Below are positions 50,701 to 60,337 of a stretch of DNA of 64,000 nucleotides, in pieces. The stretch is from Cornus controversa (taxonomy: Eukaryota; Streptophyta; Magnoliopsida; Cornales; Cornaceae), in NCBI GenBank assembly GCA_026545225.1, contig CM048845.1, positions 17,825,001-17,889,000 of the forward strand, written 5' to 3'. Numbering within the stretch: position 1 is the first letter of the stretch; each line of letters opens with the position of its first letter. Position numbers and translations under genes: made by a program. Below the pieces are notes generated by a model. It searched no databases and was not told where the DNA came from. It saw only the letters and a program-made list of their open reading frames with translations.

Positions 50701-53700
50701 TTCTCGCTCCTGATATGGTTTTTATATTACATGTTTAAATTTCTGCATCTCTTGATTTTTTAAGTGTTTCTTTTCTGAATGTGATAAATATTTGTAAGTA
50801 CCTACTCAAAATTTTTGATCCAAGTCATCAATATTGAGTAGGACAAGACTATAATGTGCTTGTAAGTATTTATCTATACTTTTTTTTTTTCTGATTTAAG
50901 CATAAAATGTGGGTATCCTATTGTTTTGTGATTCAGGCTGCATAAATCGGAATGCATTACTCTTTCTTTTCAGAGCATTACTTGAAATATAGTGTTAGGA
51001 GATACATAAGTGGTAAGGGCCATGGCCATGAGACATCAAGTGCTTAATTTTGGGAGGAAAGTTGAAAACTGTCTGCTATTATACTATTAGTTCCTTTAAT
51101 TGGTTTACAAAAGAATTAGTACGCTTTTGCAGTTTAAAGATCCACTTAGACCTGCCCCATTCATTCAATGCTCCACTGTAAGTGGTGTATTTGTGTTCCA
51201 GTGCAGTTCATTCCTTTGGATTGCAGTGATTTATAGTCAAGATAAATTGTTTTATTCCTATCTACTAATTTCTGACATTGACAGGAAATGTGTAAATCTT
51301 AGAATAATCAGTCTCACTTCTTTTGGGGTGGAACTATGCTCATTCACATTGTATTTATGAGACCAATCAGGGCAATTTTGATGTTCAACGTAAAAATGGA
51401 ATTATTTTGCTGCATCTTAACTTTTAAGCAGCATTTCAATTGAGCCCACAATGTTTTTCTTTTCTTTCTTTTTTCCCCTGTGAATTGAGCCCACAATGTT
51501 TTTCATATCTTTAGTTACAATTATTTTCTTAATGATATTTAACTTTTGTCCGTTTAGGATTTTAGTAAATGGTCTTGTTCCGAACCTATACTCATTAATT
51601 TGGTGCTCATGATCATGACAAAATCTTCCACAGTTTTTGCCTCTTCTAAGAGTGGAACCTGTCCTCTTCTTGGACATCGTAATGTGTGGAGCAACTTTAA
51701 CTCATTTCAGCATCATCCGTTAAGTCCTATGAGTTGGTCGAATTCTCCATTGTTTGTCAATGGTCTTCATGCTTCTCGCCCTCCACAGCTGCCTGGATTT
51801 TCTGGAGGACCATCTCATTTATTGAACACAATTTTACCTGCACACCATGTTGGATCAGCACCAGCTAAGTATCCCTCCCTTTGGGATGGATGGCATGCCT
51901 ATACAGGGGAATCTCCTGAAGCTTCAGAATTTCAATTGGGGTCGCTTGGGAGTGTGAGTTTCCCTGGTAGTTCTCCATTGCAGCCACTGGAAAGAGCTTC
52001 TCACAGCATTTTTTCTCATGTTGGTGAAAACTGCATGGACATGTTGAAAAATGATGTGATGCGCTATCCTAATCAGATGTCCCACATTTTTTCTGGTAGA
52101 AATGCAGTTACTTCAATGGCAACCTCTTTTGGTTCTCCCAGTGAACGTGTGAGAAACCTCTCACACCGTGGTAATGGAGGCAGTTCCATTCATGCTGATA
52201 AGAAACAGTTTGAACTTGAGATTGACCGTATATTGCACGGGGAAGACAGCCGAACAACATTGATGATAAAGAACATTCCCAACAAGTATGTGAATGGCCC
52301 TCCTTTCTGTTCTGATCCTTTCCTTGTTTATTTCTTCCATTTTTTTTTATGTTTATTTCACTTTTTGCTCATTGAAACAATCATTTGCTCATTTAAACAA
52401 TCATTTGCTCATTTAACACATTTATTTTCTGTAACTAGTAACATCCCAATGAGTTTATCTTTTGGAGTCGCCTAGATAATCTGTGGAGATGCTTTAATAC
52501 TTTGCTTACAGCACACTAAAAGCATTTTGTGATTCCACATAGATTTGATTATTATTTATTTATTTTTAACCTGATTATTATTTAATTGGTGGCCCACCTC
52601 TTTGGATTATCTGCTTGCAACACAACAGCATGACATGATGGATTGGATCATTAAGATAAAAATGTAAGCTGTGTACAATTGGTTTTTATAATTTTATCAA
52701 TCCATTTTTGTCCCATTGAATTGAATTTAGTGGAGTTGGCAAATAAGTACTGGGCCATATTATGTAGATCAATTCTATAGGAAGTTGTAAGATAATATGA
52801 GAGTGCTTGTTTGATTTGGTTTGTGTTGCTTATATCCTCTTTTTCCAACTTTGATTTGAGATAATGGTATTCACAGACTTCTTTCTCAGTTTTAATATGA
52901 TGTAATTATAATTGTAGGTATACTTCAAAGATGCTTCTAGCTACAATTGATGAGCACTGTCGTGGAACTTATGATTTTATTTATTTGCCAATTGATTTCA
53001 AGGCAAGTATTTTTTCCCTGGTTTCTATTTATTCCCCTGGAAAGAATACCACATTTGATAATATTTATTAACATTTATAATTTTTTACAGAACAAATGCA
53101 ATGTGGGTTATGCGTTCATCAACATGATTGATCCACTTCATATCATTCCATTTCATAAGGTCTGATCTGCAGATGATAATACAATATAGTTTTATGCAAT
53201 TTATCCATTTGGAGGAGTTTGGTGCTTATGTCTGTGTTTGAATTTTTCATGTTTTTAGGGGAATTTTTTTTTCGAATTTTTCTTTGTACAATGCAAAAGT
53301 TTAATCAAGTCAATTGCAGGCATTCAATGGCAAAAAGTGGGAGAAGTTCAACAGTGAAAAGGTGGCATCTCTTGCATATGGTCGAATCCAAGGAAAAGCT
53401 ACTCTCATTGCCCATTTTCAGAATTCGAGCTTGATGAATGAGGATAAACGTTGTCGTCCTATTCTCTTTTGTACTGACGGTCCTAATGCAGGTGATCAGG
53501 TAGTATCTCACTCATGATATTGGTTTCTTTATTTTTCCCACAAAATGAGAAGAGATGGTAATGGCTCTCTGTTTAATTATTCACCTTGTATCTTCTCTCT
53601 TCCATGTTATTGATTCTGTAGGAGCCATTCCCTGTGGGTGCTAATATCAGACAGAGACCAAGTAAATCTCGAAGCCTTGTTGATGAGGAGAACCACCTCC

Positions 53701-53786
53701 AATGTAGCTCACTAAGGTCTGTCAATGAAGATGAATCTTCCAAGGGAACAGCCTCTTCATCATGTTCTCCAAGGGACTCAGATTGA
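41763..53786 (+). CDS. AML: MEI2-like RNA-binding protein (AML type, three RRMs), 14 coding exons
   Basis: MEI2-like proteins bind RNA and act in meiosis and meristem growth. Proposed exons: 41763-41843, 41985-42027 (43 nt), 44536-44859, 46437-46861, 46972-47130, 47353-47469, 47557-47702, 47882-47964, 48064-48489, 51634-52285, 52918-53002, 53091-53159, 53320-53499 and 53622-53786. They keep one frame, about 984 aa. RRM1 is near residues 269-344 (SRTLFIRNISSNVEDFELRA) and RRM2 near 354-430 (GTLVVFNLDTSVSNGDLCHI). The MEI2-specific RRM3 is near 807-915 (TTLMIKNIPNKYTSKMLLAT, DFKNKCNVGYAFINMIDPLH). The middle is low-complexity. The N-terminus (MMPFEVVDRRGVSAPGHFFK) points to the AML1/AML4 subgroup, which is less certain than the family. 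The exon ending at 53002 uses a GC donor. Two ATGs lie in tandem (41763, 41766). Confidence 0.95.
46069..46230 (+). mobile_element. SINE-like unit with tRNA-related head, MEI2-like intron 3
   Basis: The head GGGGCCATTGTTGGTGTAGTG with GGTTAAACTT (box-A-like) and CAGGTTCGAGTTTAAG (box B) has tRNA-like spacing. The body continues to about 46230. The 3' edge and target duplication were not resolved. It cannot fold as a complete tRNA, so it is not called a tRNA gene. Confidence 0.55.
49500..49990 (-). pseudogene. RTE-type LINE reverse transcriptase, C-terminal fragment
   Basis: Minus-strand frames give VRINRKDKINNQRIREKLGV, SPISEKIRESRLRWYEHIQR and, in another frame, NLTWNEVIRNDFKKLNLIED and EWKKRIHVAN. 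These are the ordered C-terminal motifs of RTE-clade LINE reverse transcriptases. Frame changes and stops make it a relic. It lies in the 3.1 kb MEI2-like intron 48490-51633, antisense to the host gene. Confidence 0.88.
50053..50161 (-). mobile_element. tRNA-derived SINE-like unit
   Basis: The minus strand reads GGGTTGTAGCCCAATGGTAT (box-A-like), then GAGGTTTTGAGTCC (box-B-like), then GGGTGTGTAAGTTTCTTG and an A run. It is the same layout as 10291-10373. No clear target duplication was seen. It is about 60 bp from the LINE relic in the same intron. Confidence 0.65.
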
Positions 53787-54250
53787 CCAAGCTGCTTTTC
53801 TAAATGCACTCACTGTTAGACATCCAATATGAGTACTCAAACCGTGTCCGCCCCGTTTCTGTATTTTTTGGGGTGGCTTGGTGGAATTTTTGGCAATAGC
53901 AAGTTTCTTGAAACCAGATCATTTACACAGTTGGAGGGGCTGACTTGTACATTTTCCTGAAAGAGTTTTCATATAAAGACTGAAGAGGTGCTTTGCTTTG
54001 AAATCAAGAATGCTTCTCTGCTTTTCATTTCTTCATTGTAATATGTCTATGTAATTTTTTTTTTCTTCCCTCACCCTCAATTTTGGAGGTTTTGGATCCC
54101 TTGGGTTGTTCTTTTTGCTATGAGCAGTAATTGCTCTTACCACCAAGAGATGCACACTTTGCAGTGTTCAAGTTTTGTAATGAATACCTTCTGTGGGTCT
54201 TGCCTGGGATCGTTTTATCATTGTGTGTGTTTCACACTGCAATGTGGATG
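53787..54250 (+). other. 3' UTR region of the MEI2-like gene
   Basis: The sequence after the stop is T-rich, without open frames or repeats, as expected for a plant 3' UTR and terminator region. No canonical AATAAA is obvious in the first 300 bases, so the cleavage site is not assigned. Confidence 0.45.
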
Positions 54251-54359
54251 TTTGATAGCAATTTATTGTTTATGTCCAACTTGAATTGTTCTTTTTATCA
54301 ACTTTAATGCTTCAATCTATTGTTTTTGCCACGACTATAAGATTGACAAATCAGGACTC

Positions 54360-55520
54360 TGTAAATAAGGGTAATATAAAAGGAGCTAAGAAGGATGAAG
54401 GAGCAAAGAAGGATAGAAGATGCGGAAGAATAAATGGAAGAAGGAATGAAATCGCGGCTGGGAGTCACCCATGAAAATGCCGTGTGCGGGGGCATCCTTT
54501 CCGTGCATGGGTTAAGCTCGCGGGGAACATGCACCCGGGTGCTTAACCCATGCGCGGGTAACTCTTCCCCGCGTAGGGATTGTTTCTCCCCACGTGAGGG
54601 TACTTCCCCGCATAGGGACATTTACTTAAAAGGAACCTTCAAAACTTACAATAAAGGTTGGCAAAGCATACAAGAACACGGGGAGTGATGGGATTGGGGG
54701 CAATCCTCTTTGACGGGCATGTTATGGTTGATAATCGGATGGTATTCTTTGGGACCATTTATGAGAAGAACATGTTTCCATAAAACTCCTCTGAACTAAC
54801 AATCACGGTATGCTCTTAAGGGTTGCAAGGAACCATGGATGAATGGGCCATTGTGTGGCTTGCCAGCTCACAATCCTGAGTGGTTATCCTTATAACAGGG
54901 ACTATGTAGAAGACTATTAATTCTTCTCTTCAATATGGAAAGTAACTTGTTGTGACGTTACTTCTAGCATTGAGGAGTGGGAATTAGTATGAGGCTACAG
55001 TGTCCTACAGACTATTTTAGACACATATACAGGCTGTGATATGATCTGAGCGATCATGGTGTCATAATGAAGCATATGACGTCATGGTCCCAGGCGGGAA
55101 GGTGGGTTGAGTGTGGTATGGAGGATTGAGAGGAAGGCTCATTGGGCCATGAGCATCTAAAGGCTATGCTAGCATGACTCCACGCGGGCATCATCATAGC
55201 ACCTCTCCCGGGTATGACCAATCTCGCGAAGGGTATAAGGATCTAGGCTCGTGGTTACAACCGGGAGCGATGAAGGAAGGGATACGCGGCCAAGTGCCAC
55301 GTAGGATGACAACTGTCATAAGCCCCACACCTGAGGTCTATATATACCCCATGGCGTGGTGACATGTGGATCATTCTGGTGCCCCCTCCCTCTCCGAATC
55401 ACTCTTGCTTTCTCTCTCTCCCACTAGCACCCAGCTTACATTCTCATTGTTGATTCTCAGTTACTTCATCAACTTAATTCTTCTCAATACACTTAAAATC
55501 CAGCCCTGTGATAGTCATTC
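54360..55520 (+). mobile_element. GC-rich LTR-like block, unresolved boundaries
   Basis: This 1.1 kb stretch is clearly richer in G+C than its surroundings. It contains a perfect 13 bp inverted repeat (GCATGGGTTAAGC at 54505-54517 and its complement at 54541-54553). It also has a TATA-type motif CTATATATACCCC near 55340 followed by a CT-rich leader-like segment. That order (upstream block, TATA box, pyrimidine-rich leader) suggests a solo LTR. I found neither matching LTR nor target duplication, so this is inference. Small open frames inside have no recognisable domain. Confidence 0.4.
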
Positions 55521-56574
55521 CTTTTAGCAAGAACTTTTATTAATATTTACAGAAGAGACAGTGTAATGCTACAGTGACTCTCTTTAAGTCGCAACTATAA
55601 AATACTAAACATGAACGGTAAAAAAAAGAAAAAAATTCTGAATATACTATTTAGACTTTTTATTCATGCAAGTTTTCTTCACATTTTGATTTTATATCTA
55701 CTAGTAAAAGTACAGATGCAAATGACGTGCAATGCACATAGTTCAGAAGGTTTGTAGTAAATATACATTCAAAAATAATAAATATTCATATAAATCTGAA
55801 AATCAAAAAATTAATAAAAACAAAATGACATGAATAAGATAATTATTAAATTACTTTGACATTCAGACCATAAATTGGAGTGCAGTTTGTGAGAAACTTA
55901 ATTTTGATGTTGGCAAATTTTGATGTCAAACACATGATAATAGAGTTGTAATTTTATGGTGATTTACACAAGCTTAATACCTATTGATTGAAATTAAACA
56001 TCACTTAAGTCAGGTAAGTGAGTGTGAAACTAAGTTATGAAATCTTAGAAAATGAGTTTAGTGGGCCTTGAATCAGGTGTTGTATTTAGTCAAATTCTGA
56101 CATACTATCTTATTTATGTAATATTTCACTCCATACTTGATGTTCGAGATGATCTTTATATCATCAAAAACTAGACTCAATAATCTTTCCAACGATATAT
56201 TATTTTCTCAATTTCAACTTTGTTTGACCACTCAATAAAATTCAGGTTTCTGTACAAATTTAAAAAAAATTCATAATTCAATACAATTGGTTGAGATTTT
56301 TCCGGAACTGGTTGGGACAACTTTAAAATCGGTTGGAGGTGTTCAAATTGGTTTAGAACTTAGTGCCACTCTACAGAATTTCACCTCACACGGCTACTCA
56401 TTCAACTCTTCAAAATATTTTTTAAAATCTCGTCCCTTCTTCCACTTCGTCCCGAAGAGTAACTAGGGCTAATTTAGTCACGTTTTCATGTTTTAATTGA
56501 ACACACTTTCTTGATTATTCTTAAAGGAGGGTAAAAATGTAATTTAACCTAAGTTGTACGGGAAAATTCGTTTG

Positions 56575-56724
56575 AATTCTACTATTTTACCTGGTTTCAT
56601 AAGGGTAAAACAGTAATGTTACCTAGTTCAATTTGAGGGGCAATATTGTAATTCTACTATTTTATCTGGTTTCATAAGGGTAAAACAGTAATGATACCTA
56701 GTTCAATTTGAGGGGCAATATTGT
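56575..56724. repeat. 75 bp tandem duplication
   Basis: Two units start AATTCTACTATTTTA at 56575 and 56650 and share GGGTAAAACAGTAATG and TTTGAGGGGCAATATTGTAA. They differ at about two bases. Confidence 0.92.
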
Positions 56725-56962
56725 AATTTTAACCAGTATCAATTAAAGTTATAAAATTTAATTAGCCAATTTCAAGAATGACATCGCACTAGATTGTTAA
56801 GATTATGACTTCAGTTTCATCTTTTGACAATCTAGTAGTTGCTGAAATTCTTTTGCATGTGTAACCTGAATGGAAATATATTTTCATGCATTTGTGCTTA
56901 AATAGATTCTGTGATTGCTGCTATATTTGACTCGTGGTATATTTCTGTGTCCATGTGGACCG

Positions 56963-57276
56963 CCAAATGTCTTTAAGCACATAGAGTTTAACTCTTGTTG
57001 TGCTATTGAGTTCATTTGGAGGCTTCATATGATTTATATAACATGTGATTTATATTCACCAAATGTCTTTAAACATAAAGTTTAACTCTAGTTGTGCTAC
57101 TGAAGTCGTTTGGAGGTTTCATATAATTTATATAACATGTGATTTATGTACTGTAGATCATTTCAGATATTCTAGATTATTATACGTGTTATAATCATAT
57201 TTGATAAAGAAACATATAGAAATATTCTAGATTATTATCCTTGTTATAATCATATTTGATGTAGAAACATATAGAA
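56963..57276. repeat. Two adjacent tandem duplications (96 bp and 55 bp periods)
   Basis: CCAAATGTCTTTAA recurs at 56963 and 57059, with a shared tail ATAACATGTGATTTAT. Directly after, ATATTCTAGATTATTAT recurs at 57167 and 57222 with TTATAATCATATTTGAT. Both are non-coding. Confidence 0.88.
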
Positions 57277-57737
57277 GCCTTTTATATAATGTGGTTTTTC
57301 TTACTATGTTCTAGAAGATTAAAAGGTTATGTTTACAAGCTGCACATTTTTTTTATGTAATTATTTTATATCTTAAATTTTATTGAATTGATGACTTCTG
57401 GTGAGTAACCAATATAGTTTGAACCAAAACCTCAACAAATATATGGCCCAATCAATGTTTGAGTTTTTATTAATTTATTACTCGAAATTAGCTTAGTAAC
57501 TTAAGATATGGCTAAATGGTTCACTTGCCTCACTATGTAAATTCCATTGCTTTTAATTTGGGCTGGCCCAATTCAGCCTCTTGATTTGTCAAAGCTCCAC
57601 GGCCCAGGCTTGGGCTTGAAGCTTTTTACTGGTTTAACTAGATTGACATGTTAGGCCTCCATAATCCATATATTAAAAATATGAGTCCAGCATAAGTGCA
57701 ACTTCATTAATTTATGCTAATTGACAGTTTTAAAATA

Positions 57738-59507
57738 GGGAGTTGATATTGGCGCTCCACTAATATTCTTAAGCGCTTTATTTTCTTTTTTCTTTAAAAT
57801 AAAATTACAAAAGAGTTCCTGCACCACACAATGTTTGGTTATTATATTTTTAATATCACAATTGTCCTTTTCCATTAAGGTTAGGACTCTTGACCCTAAA
57901 ATGCAAATTCATTTATCTTATCTCTCTGTACTTAAATGAAATATCTTAGTAATCATATAGTGTCTGAGTTATTGAAAGTTATTGAACTTATTAATACAAG
58001 AAATATGGAAAAATTTCAGAAATCTATGAATTATTAAATGTTTCTAATTCTCATGTTAATGATGATTTTTTTTTTCTTTAGAATATATTTTTTAAGTTGA
58101 TTTTGTAAATAATGACTTGAGAAAGTATCAATGATTAGGATAAAAAGGTATGTGATTAGGATAAAAAAAATTTGAATTGAAATTAAATTTTATATCAATG
58201 AATAAAACATATTTATAACATTAAATTGAAAGCAAAATAATCTCTACGATGCATAGTAATATTTAATTGAATTGAAAATCAAAGGAAAATCAAGTTTTTT
58301 TTGAAGGCTAGAAAATCCTAGTTTTTCTTAAATAGAAACTCTCTTGTATAATTCAATAAGTAAGTTAAGGAAAGATTATTTGCTTTAAGAAGAGGACTTT
58401 TAGAAATTATATTATTATGTGATTAAATTTACTTTTAATTATTATATAATATAGGGAAGTGATATTCACACTCCCTTTTTCTATGTTTACACTTCCATAT
58501 TAAAGGAAATGACACTTCTAACTGTACAAGTGAATGATTATATATATATATTTTTTCAAATTACACAACTATGATTTCAGATATCCTTCTCTTTGTCTCT
58601 CATCTTTAATGTTTGTCTCTTTTGACAGGATCCAAAAAAAAAAAAAAATTCCAAAAAAGTTATCTTTTTTGATAGAACCCAAACCAAAAAGAGTTATTTA
58701 TGTTGAATAAATTCCCTTTTTATGATAACTAGAAAAAAAATTATTTCTATTGCATAAATTAATTCTTTTGACATGAACAAAAAAATAAAAATGTATGCTA
58801 CGCCAAAAAAAAAAAAAAATGTTAACTCTTTTGATGGGACCCAAAAAAAAAGTTATTTCTATTGAATAAAATTTCTTCTTTGATAGGATCGAAAAAAAAA
58901 GTATGGTACGCACAAAAAAAAAAAAAGACAAAAAAAAATCATCTCTGTTGAATAAAGTATATATTTTTTTTACAGTACCAAAAAAAAAAGAAGGTTATCT
59001 TTGTTAATTAAATTCTCTCTTTTGATAGGACTCAAAACAAAAGCTTATCTGTGTTGAATAAATTATTTCTTTTGACAAAATAAAAAAAATACCTAAAAAT
59101 ATAATGATCCAAGAAGAAAGTTATCCGTAAAAAGAGTTGAAGTTTATAGTATAAAGAGTAGTTATGATATTATAAAATAAGGGATGATCCATTAATGAGT
59201 TTAGGACCTTCTTGTCTTTTCATTTTAAAAAAAATGTAAGTGAAGTGTAAATGTAGAAAAGTGGAGTGCAAATATGGCCTCCCTATAATATATTTTACAT
59301 ATAGTGTGTGTGTATATATATATACCACGTGTAATTTCAATATGAGAGAGAAAATACTTGAGAGTGAATTTTTAGTATTCTGACTTTAATAAAAAAAAGG
59401 TAATTATGGTATTAAAAATGTGAGAATCAAGTATTCTGTAGTTTAGGGACTCTTTTGTAAACTTTATTTAGAAAAGAAAAAGAGTGGAGCGCGAATATCA
59501 GCAGCCT
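57738..59507 (+). mobile_element. MULE-like element with a nested second element
   Basis: Ends GGGAGTTGATATTGGCGCTCC and, from the right, GGCTGCTGATATTCGCGCTCC are inverted repeats. The 8 bp TTAAAATA is duplicated exactly at 57730-57737 and 59508-59515. Without the insertion 58454-59283 it is about 930 bp and collinear with 34018-34925. No transposase. Confidence 0.85.
58454..59283 (+). mobile_element. MULE-like element nested in 57738-59507
   Basis: A perfect 9 bp duplication, TATAATATA, flanks it (58445-58453 and 59284-59292). The ends GGGAAGTGATATTCACACTCC and, from the right, GGGAGGCCATATTTGCACTCC form an inverted repeat of about 50 bp. The interior (58620-59090) has about seven degenerate repeats of a TTGA(T/A)AGGA--CAAAAAAA and GTTGAATAAATT pattern. 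Non-coding. Confidence 0.9.
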
Positions 59508-59592
59508 TAAAATATTGATCAATTACTACCTTTTCAAATATTGTAAAAAATCAGCAAAGTGTTGAAAATTTTAAAATAAATAAAAATTATTT

Positions 59593-60337
59593 TGTTGTCA
59601 TATGCACTACGTTTTCTAAAATCGGATTGCAATATGATTATCGTTACTTGATGGGTTGGGGTTATACTTGTCAATTGTGGTCTAATTGACAGAATAACAT
59701 TTACACCGTTGGATTGTGGTTTTTCAATTTTATTTGATGAGATTAATCCTAACCGTTAATATCTACGTTTCCATGATAAGAAGGAAGACTTAGGTATTTA
59801 TTTATAGAGAAGTCGTCCCCCCAATGGTTGTCATATATAAGGGTTTCAAAACCTTTATTAAGCTCTATCGAATGACAACTTTCAATGTGGTTTGTTGTCA
59901 TATGCACTATGTTTTCTAAAATTGGATTGCAATGTGATTATCGTTACTTGATGAGTTGGGGTTATACTTGTCAATTGTGGTCTAATTGACAGTATAACAT
60001 TTACACCGTTGGATTGTGGTTTTTCAATTTTATTTGATGAGATTAATCCTAACCGTTAATATTTACGTTTCCATAATAGGAAGGAAGACTTAGGTATTTA
60101 TTTATAGAGAAGCCGTCCCCCCCTGTGGTTATCATATATAAGGGTTTCAAAACCTTTATTCAGCCCTATCGAATGACAACTTTTAATGTGGGGTAGAGCT
60201 CTCTAGGATCTCTTGCAGAAATTAAAAAATACTCTTAATGGTTATATCATCAATCAGGTACGATTGCTAAATCTACTCTTTAATTAATTGCAGTATTTTT
60301 TTATTTCTGTAAGTTGAGTATGGATTAAATTCTAACA
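59593..60337 (+). repeat. 5' LTR of a copia element, with a 300 bp internal tandem duplication
   Basis: The LTR is inferred from TGTTGTCATATG at the left, CTAACA at the right and a primer-binding site directly after it (TGGTATTAGAGTCC from 60340, like the initiator-Met tRNA site). The first 300 bp are repeated immediately (59593-59892 and 59893-60192, about 95% identical). Each copy includes the TATTTATAGAG promoter-like motif. An LTR of this length with a doubled U3-like part is unusual. Confidence 0.7.

Noticed and set aside
54286-54688. Frames of 84-105 aa with Cys, Arg and Pro
   Set aside because: They overlap on both strands within a GC-rich block and a palindrome; no family is recognisable.
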